From: JAIVJZ01 sp035645695
GTDB lineage: Bacteria; Acidobacteriota; Blastocatellia; Pyrinomonadales; Pyrinomonadaceae
Length of the DNA stretch: 64,000 nt
Assembly: GCA_035645695.1 (NCBI GenBank)
Contig: DASQMC010000028.1
Coordinates: forward strand, 1-64,000
Direction: 5' to 3'
The position numbers and the translations under genes are program-made. Under the pieces are notes generated by a model. It was not told where the DNA came from and searched no databases. It saw only the letters and a list, made by a program, of their open reading frames with translations. Below, in pieces: positions 53,878 to 62,121 of this stretch (within the stretch, counting starts at the first letter, position 1; each line of letters starts with the position of its first letter).

Positions 53878-54360
53878 ATGCAGATTTTTGATCTGCTATC
53901 ACGCCCTATGAATAAGTCTGACAAAAAAACTCTGAGTGATGTGGCAGAGTACGGCTGGCATGTGGTCATGGTTTTCGAAGATGATGAAGGCCCTGGATTC
54001 GCTTACACAGTTGGCCTGTATCAAACATTTCGGCATCCTGAAATCTTGATAATCGGCTTGAATGTGGATTTGATGAGCAACATTCTCAACAGTGTCGGCG
54101 ATGATATAAAGACCGGCACGATTTACGAAGCGGGAAAAGAATATTCAGAGATCGTAGAAAATTATAAATGCTCATTCCAAAAAATAGATGAGAGTTTCTA
54201 CACTGACTTTCTCGGCACGGGAATATGGTTCTATAAAGGCAAGCCATTTCCGGCTTTGCAATGCGTCTATCCTGACATATCCGGGCATTACCCGTGGCAC
54301 AAGAACTGTAATCCGGCTCTGATAGAAATGCAGCCGCTGCTTACCGGAACGTCTTTGTAA
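53878..54360 (+). CDS. DUF4262 domain protein, low GC
   Basis: 160 residues from ATG 53878 (GAAAGG upstream); a start at 53908 is also possible. The pattern YGWHVVMVFEDDEGPGFAYTVGL is characteristic of DUF4262, a family of unknown function found singly in many bacteria. Composition is lower in GC than the neighbours and codons are A/T-ending (AAA, GAT, ATA), so the gene was probably acquired. It lies 3 bases before the peroxiredoxin gene. Confidence 0.85.
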   Translation: MQIFDLLSRPMNKSDKKTLSDVAEYGWHVVMVFEDDEGPGFAYTVGLYQTFRHPEILIIGLNVDLMSNILNSVGDDIKTGTIYEAGKEYSEIVENYKCSFQKIDESFYTDFLGTGIWFYKGKPFPALQCVYPDISGHYPWHKNCNPALIEMQPLLTGTSL

Positions 54361-54363
54361 ATT

Positions 54364-54846
54364 ATGAATGCTCAAACAAAGTTGGCGGCGGTCGGTTCGC
54401 TCGCGCCCGATTTCATACTGAGCGATACTGGCGGCGCGGAGTGGCAGTTGTCCGCACAGCGCGGGCGCGTCATCGTGCTGCTGTTCTATCCGGGCGACGC
54501 GACGCCCGTCTGTACGAAACAACTATGCTCGGTGCGGGATAACTGGGAGAGCTACGCCGCGACGGGCGCGGAAGTCGTCGGCATCTCGACCGACACGGTC
54601 GAGTCGCACCGCAAATTCACGGATCAACATCAACTCCCCTTGCGCCTTCTGGCCGACACCGAAGGGACGGTTCATAAGGCTTACGACGCGAGTTCGTGGC
54701 TTCCCGGCCGCGCGGCGCGCGCCGTCGTGGTCGTTGACGGCGAGGGCATCATCTGTTATCGCAAGGTCGAAGCCGTCTCGCTCTTTCGCCCGCGCGACGC
54801 CGAAATCATCGAGGCGATTCGCGCCGCCGGGCAGCGGAGTTCCTGA
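54364..54846 (+). CDS. peroxiredoxin, Bcp/AhpC-TSA type
   Basis: 160 residues. The peroxidatic Cys50 is in YPGDATPVCTKQLC, followed five residues on by Cys55, the position of the resolving Cys in Bcp-type enzymes. FRPRDAEII at the C-terminus and IGSLAPDF-like start (VGSLAPDFILSD) fit the family. It reduces hydrogen peroxide and organic hydroperoxides with thioredoxin. It lies between DUF4262 and the YggX-like gene, in a possible oxidative-stress group. Confidence 0.9.
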   Translation: MNAQTKLAAVGSLAPDFILSDTGGAEWQLSAQRGRVIVLLFYPGDATPVCTKQLCSVRDNWESYAATGAEVVGISTDTVESHRKFTDQHQLPLRLLADTEGTVHKAYDASSWLPGRAARAVVVVDGEGIICYRKVEAVSLFRPRDAEIIEAIRAAGQRSS

Positions 54847-54917
54847 ATTCACACGGCGCGCACGCCCGCGCGTCCTTAAACAGCAACGCATTTTCAAGCA
54901 AGGAGAATTTTCGAGTT

Positions 54918-55205
54918 ATGGCCGATCAGATCAAATGCAAACATTGTGGCGAGCGGCGTCCCGCGCTCGGATACGCGCCCTTCCCGAACGAGATCGGGCA
55001 AAAGGTCGGCGCGGAAATTTGCCAGCCGTGCTGGCAGGAATGGCTCCAGAAGCAGAGCCAGATCATCAACCACTACGGTCTTGATCTCACTAACCCCGAT
55101 GCGCAGAATTTCCTCTTCGACAACATGAAGGGCTACCTCTTCAACGAAGCCCCGCAGCAGACCGCGCAGATCGACACGTCGAAGGAAGGCTCCGTTAAAT
55201 GGTAA
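54918..55205 (+). CDS. YggX-like iron-trafficking protein with a zinc ribbon
   Basis: 95 residues. The body matches YggX (oxidative damage protection/Fe(II)-trafficking): FPNEIGQKVGAEICQ, W-Q-E-W, QSQIINHYGLDL, NPDAQNFL, MKGYLF. Unlike E. coli YggX, it has CxxC at 7-10 (CKHCG) and CxxC at 35-38 (CQPC), so a zinc ribbon seems to be built into the fold. The ribosome site AAGGAG precedes ATG 54918. The stop TAA is immediately followed by a family A repeat. Adjacent to a peroxiredoxin, consistent with protection of iron-sulfur centres. Confidence 0.8.
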   Translation: MADQIKCKHCGERRPALGYAPFPNEIGQKVGAEICQPCWQEWLQKQSQIINHYGLDLTNPDAQNFLFDNMKGYLFNEAPQQTAQIDTSKEGSVKW

Positions 55206-55404
55206 CGATGAAGTAGGAACGCGGAACGATGAACGGAAGTCGGAAGTCAGGAGACGGAAGTCGGAAGTCGGAAGTCAGGAGACGGAAGTCAGAAGTCAGG
55301 AAACAATGTGAAGAGGGGCGCATGTTTATTCTGACTTCTGCCTCCTGTTTCCTGACTCCCGCTTTTATTCCGCGTTCCTCGTTCCGCGTTCCGCGTTTGT
55401 TTCA
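55203..55404. repeat. composite palindrome, family B nested in family A
   Basis: Begins with the TAA of the YggX-like gene, then a family A arm (55206-55233), then family B units (GGAAGTCGGAAGTCAGGAGA type, repeated) to about 55300, then their complements (TCTGACTTCTGCCTCC at 55332-55347 and on), and a shortened family A right arm (55371-55400). The right arm encodes the last residues of the DUF1622 gene on the minus strand. Confidence 0.85.
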
Positions 55405-55811
55405 GTTTCTTCCTGTTTCATCTCGCGCATGAGGAAATAGTTGAGGCCGGTGCGGATGACGGCGATGGCTCCGAGTTTGCCGATCTGATCCCAGGAGGGC
55501 GCGATGGCGGTCGAGAGGATGTCCGCGCCGAGTTGGAATTCGAGCGCGAGGGCGAGGTAGCGCGCGAGCGTGAGGCGTGTCCGGTTGTAATTGTCGTGGT
55601 GTTGCCCCGCGACGAGCGTGCGCGCGAACTGCACGGCGGCCACGACGATGCCGAGACAGATCACCGCCGCGCCCACCGACTCGACTATCAGCCGCAGCCA
55701 CAACACGCCGTGGCGCACGCTCGTCTCCACCGCGCCGCCTTCGGGACTGCCGACGAAGTGCGCCCCGCCCTCTTGCAGCGCGAGAAAGATCGTTGTCGCC
55801 CACAACAGCAA
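55365..55811 (-). CDS. DUF1622 membrane protein
   Basis: 148 residues with three hydrophobic segments. The block TRLTLARYLALALEFQLGAD followed by IAPSWDQIGKLGAIAVIRTGLNYFL is characteristic of DUF1622. The C-terminal end (EETETNAERGTRNAE) is unlike the family and is encoded by the family A repeat, so the original stop was probably earlier. Function is unknown; possibly a channel-like protein. It is convergent with the YggX-like gene. Confidence 0.85.
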   Translation of the reverse strand: MLLWATTIFLALQEGGAHFVGSPEGGAVETSVRHGVLWLRLIVESVGAAVICLGIVVAAVQFARTLVAGQHHDNYNRTRLTLARYLALALEFQLGADILSTAIAPSWDQIGKLGAIAVIRTGLNYFLMREMKQEETETNAERGTRNAE

Positions 55812-56148
55812 TTCGCCACCCCCTTAAATTTCAAGACAAAATAGCACCGACCCGAACCGGAAAGCGATGCCGGGAAACACAGACGTGAGACCGGGGCATT
55901 CATCCCTCAAGCCTGCGGCCCGCAACCTTTGGCTGCCTTGCGTCTTTCCCGGCGCGATGGTAAATATGCGTGAGTTAAAAGCTAATTCCCCTGATCTCTG
56001 GAAAACGAAAATCGCCCCGCGCGTCGCGCCCTGTTTGCGCCGATGGACGCGGGCGGTTCTGTCATCTCGCCCCGCGCCGGGCGTGCCGCCGGATCAGGCC
56101 GCCGTCAAGACAGGCGCTTTCACAGGTTCACAGGAGTAAACAACGATC
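55812..56148. other. intergenic region, no gene seen
   Basis: Lies between the divergent DUF1622 and BON-lipoprotein genes. No ORF with real composition, no clear repeat and no strong promoter. CACAGGAG (56131-56138) is the ribosome site of the lipoprotein gene. Confidence 0.4.
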
Positions 56149-56712
56149 ATGAAAAAACTTGCGACATTCATCACGCTGGCCGCACTGGCCGCCGGATGCT
56201 CATCGACCGACAACGGCAACATGGCGTCGGGTAACGGTAACGCCGCCGTCGTCAACAGCAACAACGCCAACGGCAACATGGCCGCCAACAACGGTAACAT
56301 GGCGAACTCCAACATGGCCGCCAACGCCAACCGCCGCGACTACAACGCGAATATCAGCGAGGCCGATTACGACCGCGAGAAGGAGCGTTACGGCCGCGAG
56401 GCCAAAGAGGCGGGCGACACCATCGGCTCCGGCCTGAAAGACGGATACCTCCACGTGAAGACCAAAGGCGCGCTCTTTGCCGTGGACGATCTGAGAGACT
56501 CGACCATCAACGTTGATGTGAACGACGGGGTCATCACGCTGCGCGGCACGGTGGCGAGCGCGGCGCAGAAGGCCGCCGCCATGAAAGCCGCCAACGGCAT
56601 CGACGGCAAAAAGAGCGTCAAGGACGAACTCAAAATTGCCGCCGACGGCGCGGCGAACACTAACAACAACACCAAGACCGGCACGGCCGGGCAAGGCAAC
56701 GCCAATCGTTAA
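56149..56712 (+). CDS. BON-domain lipoprotein
   Basis: 187 residues. A signal ending in the lipobox LAAGC (Cys17). Residues 20-62 are Asn/Gly/Ala-rich (NGNMAANNGNMANSN) as a flexible spacer. The BON domain (about 97-162) has GYLHVKTKGALFAVDDLRDS and INVDVNDGVITLRGTV, typical of periplasmic proteins that bind phospholipid or hold the outer membrane together. The C-terminus is again Asn/Thr-rich. The Asn-rich style is shared with the L,D-transpeptidase at 15252. Confidence 0.87.
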   Translation: MKKLATFITLAALAAGCSSTDNGNMASGNGNAAVVNSNNANGNMAANNGNMANSNMAANANRRDYNANISEADYDREKERYGREAKEAGDTIGSGLKDGYLHVKTKGALFAVDDLRDSTINVDVNDGVITLRGTVASAAQKAAAMKAANGIDGKKSVKDELKIAADGAANTNNNTKTGTAGQGNANR

Positions 56713-56902
56713 ACTTTCGCGCCGTGATAGCCCGTCTCATTCAACAGATGCGTCTGAGCGAAGGCGGCGCGTGCGAATCACAATCGCACGCGCCGCCTCT
56801 TGTTTCGGGCGAGCGCGTTTTTCCGGTCTCGCGCAAGTTGCATTCGGGTGCGTCTCGCGCCCGACGAAACTTTCAGGCGCGCACGTTTCCTAATTTGATT
56901 TT

Positions 56903-57003
56903 TCCTCTGTGCCCCCTCTGTGTCCTCTGTGTCTCTGTGGTGAGTGGCTATTCAGAAGCACTCACCACAGAGACACAGAGAACACCGCAGGGGGCACAGA
57001 GGA
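56903..57003. repeat. family C palindrome before the amidohydrolase genes
   Basis: Left arm 56903-56943 and right arm 56962-57003 are inverted copies with a few mismatches and one indel. Units CCTCTGTG and GTGTCCTC. It lies 63 bases before the amidohydrolase start. Confidence 0.92.
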
Positions 57004-57065
57004 AAGCTGAAACCGGGACACTAATCAAACGCCCGTTGACTTTCATTCCGAAGGCAAAAACGATC

Positions 57066-58880
57066 ATGCGAATTCAACCCGCAAGGCGCACGCGCGCCGC
57101 TTCCGTCCTTTCACTCGCGCTCGTCGCCGCGCTCTTTGCCGCGTCCGCGTGGCCGCTGCCGGGCGTCGCACGCGCGCAGCGCAGCGCGATTGAAACTTAC
57201 GCCATCACGGGCGCGCGCATCGTCACCGTGTCCGGCGCGGAGATACCGCGCGGCACAATCGTCATACGCGGCGGGCTCGTCGCCGCCGTCGGCGCGAACG
57301 TCGCCGCCCCGCCCGATGCGCGACTCATCGACGGCACGGGGCTGACGGTCTATCCCGGCCTGATTGACGCCAACACCAACCTCGGCATGCCCGCCACGCC
57401 ACAGCCGCGCCCCGCGACCGGCGGCGGTGGAGGCGCGGCCGCCCTGCTCGCCGCGCAGCAGGCGACGCCCGCCGTCTCTTCGCCCAACTCTTCGCAGCCC
57501 GTCGGGCTGCAACCCGAGATACTCGCCGCCGACGTGGTGCGCCCCGGCGGCGATCAAATCGAGGCGGCGCGCGGCGCGGGTCTCACCGCCGCGCTGACCG
57601 CGCCGCGCGAAGGCATCTTCATGGGACAGTCGGCCGTTATCAATCTCGCGGGCGAGACGCCGCAACAGATGATCGTGCGTTCGCCCGTCGCGCTCCACGT
57701 CGGCTTCACGCCGCTGCGCACGGGCACCTATCCGGGGTCGCTTCTCGGCGTCTTCGCCGCCATCCGCCAGATGATGCTCGACGCCGCGCGCTACCGCGAG
57801 GCCAACGCCGTCTACGAGAAAAACCCGCGCGGGATTCGCCGTCCCGATCAGGACAAGTCGCTCGCGGCTCTCGCGCCCGTGCTCTCGCGCCAGATGCCCG
57901 TCGTCGTGTATGCCGACCGCCAGCGCGAGATCGAACGCGCGCTCGACCTCGCGCAGGAGTTCAACCTGCGCCTCGTCATCGCGGGCGGCGCGGAGAGTTG
58001 GCTCGTGGCCGAACGCCTCGCGGCGGCGAAAGTGCCCGTGCTGCTCTCTTTGAACTACCCGCGCCGCACCACCGCCCAGACGCCCGAAGCCGACCCCGAC
58101 CCCGTGCGCGTGCTGCGCGAACGCGTTGACGCGCCGAAGACGGCCGCGCGGCTCGCCGCGGCGGGCGTCCGTTTCGCCTTCCAGTCCGGCGGCCTCACGA
58201 ACATGTCCGACTATCTCGGCAACGTCTCGAAGTCGGTCGAACAGGGGCTCGCGCGCGACGTGGCCGTGCGCGCCCTGACGCTCAGCGCGGCGGAGATACT
58301 GGGCGTTGCCGATCAACTCGGCACGATTGAGGTCGGCAAGATCGCGAACCTGACCGTCACGCGCGGCGACCTGTTCGCGCGCGACCGCCGCATCACGCAC
58401 GTCTTCATAGACGGCCGCCCCGTCGATCTCAAACCCGCCGCCGCGACGCCGCCGGGCGGTCAAACGCCCTCGCTCGCTTCCGGCACATGGACGCTTCGCG
58501 TGCAACTCGAAGGACAGCCCGAACGCTCCGTCACGCTCACGCTCCAACAGGAGACGCAACGCCTGAGCGGTTCGATTCAAGGCGACTTCGGTTCGGCGCA
58601 GATCGCTAACGCCTCCGTCGGCGCATCGGGCGACATCAGGTTCACCGCGCCCATCACGACCGGCACGCAGACCACGGAGGCCAACTTCAACGGCACGATC
58701 AGCGGCAACGAAATGCGCGGCACGGTGACGACCGTCGGCTCCGGCTCGGGCACGTTCAACGGCACGCGCGCCGGGGGCGGCACGCCGCCGTCGCCGCCAC
58801 CGGCGGCAACGCCGACGCCGACGCCGACGCCAACACGGACGCCCGCCACCGAAGGCACGACGCCGCGGCCGCCGGAATAA
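57066..58880 (+). CDS. exported amidohydrolase-like protein lacking metal ligands
   Basis: 604 residues from ATG 57066, chosen because the signal peptide (hydrophobic about 12-28, ...VARAQ) then starts the protein. The fold is that of imidazolonepropionase-like amidohydrolases: ITGARIVTVSG, YPGLIDA, and a C-terminal GTIEVGKIANLTVTRGD. The metal HxH pair that should follow GLID reads DANTN (Asn103, Asn105), and HAHR is replaced by VYADRQ, so the metal site is lost. Residues 462-570 form an extra beta-rich domain (TWTLRVQLEG, TISGNEMRGT) and the end is Thr/Pro-rich (TPTPTPTPTRTP). Probably inactive or a regulatory partner. First of three such genes. Confidence 0.82.
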   Translation: MRIQPARRTRAASVLSLALVAALFAASAWPLPGVARAQRSAIETYAITGARIVTVSGAEIPRGTIVIRGGLVAAVGANVAAPPDARLIDGTGLTVYPGLIDANTNLGMPATPQPRPATGGGGGAAALLAAQQATPAVSSPNSSQPVGLQPEILAADVVRPGGDQIEAARGAGLTAALTAPREGIFMGQSAVINLAGETPQQMIVRSPVALHVGFTPLRTGTYPGSLLGVFAAIRQMMLDAARYREANAVYEKNPRGIRRPDQDKSLAALAPVLSRQMPVVVYADRQREIERALDLAQEFNLRLVIAGGAESWLVAERLAAAKVPVLLSLNYPRRTTAQTPEADPDPVRVLRERVDAPKTAARLAAAGVRFAFQSGGLTNMSDYLGNVSKSVEQGLARDVAVRALTLSAAEILGVADQLGTIEVGKIANLTVTRGDLFARDRRITHVFIDGRPVDLKPAAATPPGGQTPSLASGTWTLRVQLEGQPERSVTLTLQQETQRLSGSIQGDFGSAQIANASVGASGDIRFTAPITTGTQTTEANFNGTISGNEMRGTVTTVGSGSGTFNGTRAGGGTPPSPPPAATPTPTPTPTRTPATEGTTPRPPE

Positions 58881-59028
58881 CGATGAAGTAGGAACGATGA
58901 ACGATGAATAAAAAAAAGGAGACGGAAAACAGAAGTCAGAATTAAGAGCCTCTTTATCTTCATTCTGACTTCTGAGTTCTGTTTTCTGTCTCCCCGTTCA
59001 TCGTTCCGCGTTCCGCGTTCATACTTTC
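58879..59028. repeat. composite palindrome, family B nested in family A
   Basis: Starts in the TAA of the preceding gene (TAACGATGAAGTAGGAACGA, 58878-58897). Inside lie family B units (GGAGACGGAAAACAGAAGTC at 58918-58937) against complement units (TTCTGACTTCTGAGTTCTGT at 58963-58982) and outer family A units (GTTCATCGTTCCGCGTTCCG, 58997-59016). It fills the gap before the next amidohydrolase. Confidence 0.85.
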
Positions 59029-59045
59029 TTCGCTGGAGCTTAATT

Positions 59046-60536
59046 ATGAGAAAACTTATTACACTTTTCGTCGCGCTGTTCGCGCTCGTCCCCGCGTGGG
59101 GCGGCGCGTGGGCGCAAGAGCAGCAGCAGCAGCGCCAACGGCCTCGCGAGGGTGCGGCGCGAACCGGGACAAGCGTCGCGGCTGTGACCGAGACGTTGAT
59201 TCGCAATGCGACCGTCATCACCGTCTCGCGCGGCACGCTCGCCAATACCGACATCCTGATTCGCAACGGCAAGATCGCGGGCATCGGTCAAAACCTGAAA
59301 GCGAATGAGCGCGCCCGCGTGATCGACGCCTCCGGCAAATACGTTATGCCCGGCATCGTCGATGCGCACTCGCACTCGATGTCCGACGCGATCAACGAGG
59401 GCACGCTCTCCGTCACTTCGATGGTGCGCATACGCGACGTGCTGAACCCGACCGCTCCCAACCTCTACCGCGAACTGGCGGGCGGCGTCACCACGCTCAA
59501 CCTCCTGCACGGCTCGGCCAACACCATCGGCGGGCAGAACACCGTGGTCAAGATCAAATACGGCCGCCCCGTCTCTGAATTCATCTTTCCGGGCGCGCCT
59601 CCGGGCATCAAGTTCGCGCTCGGCGAAAACGTCAAACGCTCGAATTTCAACCCGCTCCCCGGCCAGACGCGCCGCTACCCCGCCACCCGCATGGGGCAGG
59701 AAGAAGTGCTGCGCGACGCCTTCACGCGCGCGCGCAACTACAAGCGCGCGTGGGACGAACACCGCGCCGCCATCACGCGGGGCGACAAGAATTTGATCCC
59801 GCCGCGCCGCGACCTGCAACTCGAACCGCTCGTGGAGATTCTCGAAGGCAAGCGGCTCGTCCACGCGCATTGTTATCGCGCCGACGAGATCATCATGATC
59901 TTAAACCTCGCCGACGAGTTCGGTTTCAAAATCAAGACGCTCCAACACGTGCTCGAAGGCTACAAGGTCGCGCGCGAGATAGCGGCGCACGGCGCGGGCG
60001 CTTCCTCGTTCGCCGATAGCTGGAGCTACAAGATCGAAGCCTACGACGCCATTCCCCATAACGCGGCCGTGATGACGCGCGCCGGAGTTCTGGTCTCCAT
60101 CAACTCCGACTCCGACGAGCGTGCGCGCCGTTTGAATATCGAAGCGGCGAAGATGATGAAATACGGCGACCTGTCGGAAGACGAAGCCCTGCGCCTGATC
60201 ACACTCAACCCGGCCATTCAACTCGGCATACAGGATCGCGTCGGTTCGATAGACGTGGGCAAGGACGCCGACCTCGTTATCTGGACGGGACACCCTTTCA
60301 GCGTCTACTCGCGCGTCGAAACCACTTTCATCGACGGCGACATCTTCTTCGACCGCCAGCAGGACATCGCGCGCCGCCCCGAACTCGAACGCGAGCGCGA
60401 AGAGTTGATGCGTGCCGAAGTGAACCGCCCGCCCGGCGAAGGCGGCGCACAGCAGCCCGCCGCGCCGCGCCGCCCCCCCGCGGGGCAACATGACCACGAC
60501 GACATCGACGACGGCGAAGGAGACAACCACCGATGA
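59046..60536 (+). CDS. exported amidohydrolase (imidazolonepropionase-like)
   Basis: 496 residues with a signal peptide (about 5-23, ...AWAQ). Metal ligands are present: His108 and His110 in IVDAHSHSMS, then VHAHCYRADEI with further His, HGAGASSFAD and the Asp of NSDSDE. The C-terminal IDVGKDADLVIW is typical. The sequence resembles imidazolonepropionase-like and dipeptidase-like proteins exported by acidobacteria and relatives. The substrate is unknown. It is the middle of three paralogues and the only one with a complete metal site. Overlaps the next gene by 4 bases (ATGA). Confidence 0.85.
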   Translation: MRKLITLFVALFALVPAWGGAWAQEQQQQRQRPREGAARTGTSVAAVTETLIRNATVITVSRGTLANTDILIRNGKIAGIGQNLKANERARVIDASGKYVMPGIVDAHSHSMSDAINEGTLSVTSMVRIRDVLNPTAPNLYRELAGGVTTLNLLHGSANTIGGQNTVVKIKYGRPVSEFIFPGAPPGIKFALGENVKRSNFNPLPGQTRRYPATRMGQEEVLRDAFTRARNYKRAWDEHRAAITRGDKNLIPPRRDLQLEPLVEILEGKRLVHAHCYRADEIIMILNLADEFGFKIKTLQHVLEGYKVAREIAAHGAGASSFADSWSYKIEAYDAIPHNAAVMTRAGVLVSINSDSDERARRLNIEAAKMMKYGDLSEDEALRLITLNPAIQLGIQDRVGSIDVGKDADLVIWTGHPFSVYSRVETTFIDGDIFFDRQQDIARRPELEREREELMRAEVNRPPGEGGAQQPAAPRRPPAGQHDHDDIDDGEGDNHR

Positions 60537-61981
60537 AGCTGAAATCATTCTCAAACGTCGTCGCGAGCGCGAACGTCGCTCCGCGCATCGGCGCGGTTCC
60601 GCGCGCTAACGCCGCCGTGCGTATCGACACCGTCGCGCGCCCCTCGTTCGCGCTCGCCGCGTTGCTGTTCCTGTCCGTCGTCACCGCCGCATGGGCGCAA
60701 CAGCAGGCATCGAGCACTATGGGGCCGCAGTTCATGTCGGGCACGCCGGGCACGTTTGCCATTCGCAACGCGCGCATCGTCACCGTCTCCGGCGCGGACA
60801 TCGAAGGCGGCACAATCGTCGTCAGCGACGGACGGATCAGCGCCGTCGGTGCGAACGTCGCCGTGCCGCCGGGCGCGCAGGAGATCGACGCGCGCGGCCT
60901 CTCCGTCTATCCCGGCATGATCGACCTCGGCACTTCGATGGGACTCGTAGAGATTCCGCAGGGCGCGAACGCGACCGTGGACGTGGCCGAAGTCGGCGAC
61001 ATGAACCCGAACGCGCAGGCCTTCTACGGCATCAACCCGCACAGCGCGCACATCGCCGTCACGCGTGTCAACGGCGTGACGAGCGTTTTGAGCGCGCCCA
61101 CGGGCGGCATCATTTCCGGGCAGGCGACGTTCATCAACCTGCTCGGCTCAAGCCCGCAGGAAATGGCCGTCGTGCGTGCGGCCGTGCTCGTCGTCAACTA
61201 TCCGCGCGCGGCCGGCGGCGGCGGCTTCGGCGGCCTCTTCCAACAGGCGCAGCCGAACCCCGCCGAAGCCGCGACGACGCGCGACCGCCAGGTCGAACAA
61301 CTGCGGAAGCTCCTGCGCGACGCCGAAGCCTACGGACGCGCGATGGACGCTGCCAACGCCGACCGCAGCCTCCCGCGCCCGGACGCCGATGTGGTGCTGG
61401 CCTCGCTCGTCCCCTATGTTCGCGGCGAGCGTCCGGTACTCTTCCGCGCCGACCGCGAGGCGGAGATGCGTGCCGTCGTCCGCTTCAGCGAGGAGTTGAA
61501 ACTCAAGCCCATCATCCTCGGCGGCAACGACGCATGGAAGATCGCTTCGTTCCTCAAAGAGCGGAACGTCCCCGTCATCCTCAGCGGTCTCTTCGACTTG
61601 CCGAGCCGCGAGGACGACTTCTACGACGTGATGTTCGAGAGCGCGGCCAAACTCCAACAGGCGGGCGTGCGCTTCGCCCTCTCCACGGGTGATCAGGGCG
61701 CGGAGGTGCGCGACCTTCCCTACCGCGCGGGGATGGCCGCGGCCTTCGGCCTCTCGCGCGCCGACGCGCTCAAATCCGTCACGCTCTACCCGGCGCAGAT
61801 CATGGGCCTCGGCGACCGCCTCGGCTCAATCGACGCGGGCAAGATCGCCAACCTCGTCATCACCGACGGCGACCTGCTCGAAGCCCGCACGCGCGTCCGC
61901 CACCTCTTCATCAACGGCCGACAGGTTCCCCTCAACAGCCGCCACACGGAACTCTATGATCAATTCCGCAACCGGAAATAG
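60533..61981 (+). CDS. exported amidohydrolase-like protein lacking metal ligands
   Basis: 482 residues, starting inside the previous stop (ATGA). The hydrophobic signal core is at about 39-55, after an unusually long polar start. The imidazolonepropionase-like fold is visible (FAIRNARIVTVSGADI, GRISAVGANVAV, YPGMID). After GMID the metal pair reads LGTSM with no His, and later LFRADREAEM replaces the HAHR motif. GSIDAGKIANLVITDGD is kept. Like the first paralogue it should bind no catalytic metal. Together with the middle gene it may form a hetero-oligomer (inference). Confidence 0.82.
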   Translation: MKLKSFSNVVASANVAPRIGAVPRANAAVRIDTVARPSFALAALLFLSVVTAAWAQQQASSTMGPQFMSGTPGTFAIRNARIVTVSGADIEGGTIVVSDGRISAVGANVAVPPGAQEIDARGLSVYPGMIDLGTSMGLVEIPQGANATVDVAEVGDMNPNAQAFYGINPHSAHIAVTRVNGVTSVLSAPTGGIISGQATFINLLGSSPQEMAVVRAAVLVVNYPRAAGGGGFGGLFQQAQPNPAEAATTRDRQVEQLRKLLRDAEAYGRAMDAANADRSLPRPDADVVLASLVPYVRGERPVLFRADREAEMRAVVRFSEELKLKPIILGGNDAWKIASFLKERNVPVILSGLFDLPSREDDFYDVMFESAAKLQQAGVRFALSTGDQGAEVRDLPYRAGMAAAFGLSRADALKSVTLYPAQIMGLGDRLGSIDAGKIANLVITDGDLLEARTRVRHLFINGRQVPLNSRHTELYDQFRNRK

Positions 61982-62040
61982 AGGGGCTTAAAGAGGCCGT
62001 TGAATCGACGGCACGGGACACGAACAATCAGAGGCACAAC

Positions 62041-62077
62041 AAAGGCGGTCGAGACTTTCGAGTCTCGACCGCCTTTT
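62041..62077. terminator. intrinsic terminator after the amidohydrolase genes
   Basis: GGCGGTCGAGACT (62044-62056) and its exact complement (62061-62073) around a TTCG tetraloop, followed by TTTT (62074-62077) and preceded by AAA. It works for the plus-strand operon and can end the convergent Crp-like gene at 62122. Confidence 0.92.
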
Positions 62078-62121
62078 CCCGTTTCCCCTGTCATCCCGAC
62101 CGTGGCAAGTTGAATTCCGCT

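Noticed and set aside
57111..58580. 489-codon antisense frame over the first amidohydrolase
   Set aside because: Composition is that of a shadow frame (Arg, Gly, Ala rich) and there is no ribosome site.
59046..60536. Middle amidohydrolase considered as hutI to complete histidine breakdown
   Set aside because: It has a clear signal peptide and lies in a trio with paralogues, far from hutH and hutU; cytoplasmic HutI has no signal.
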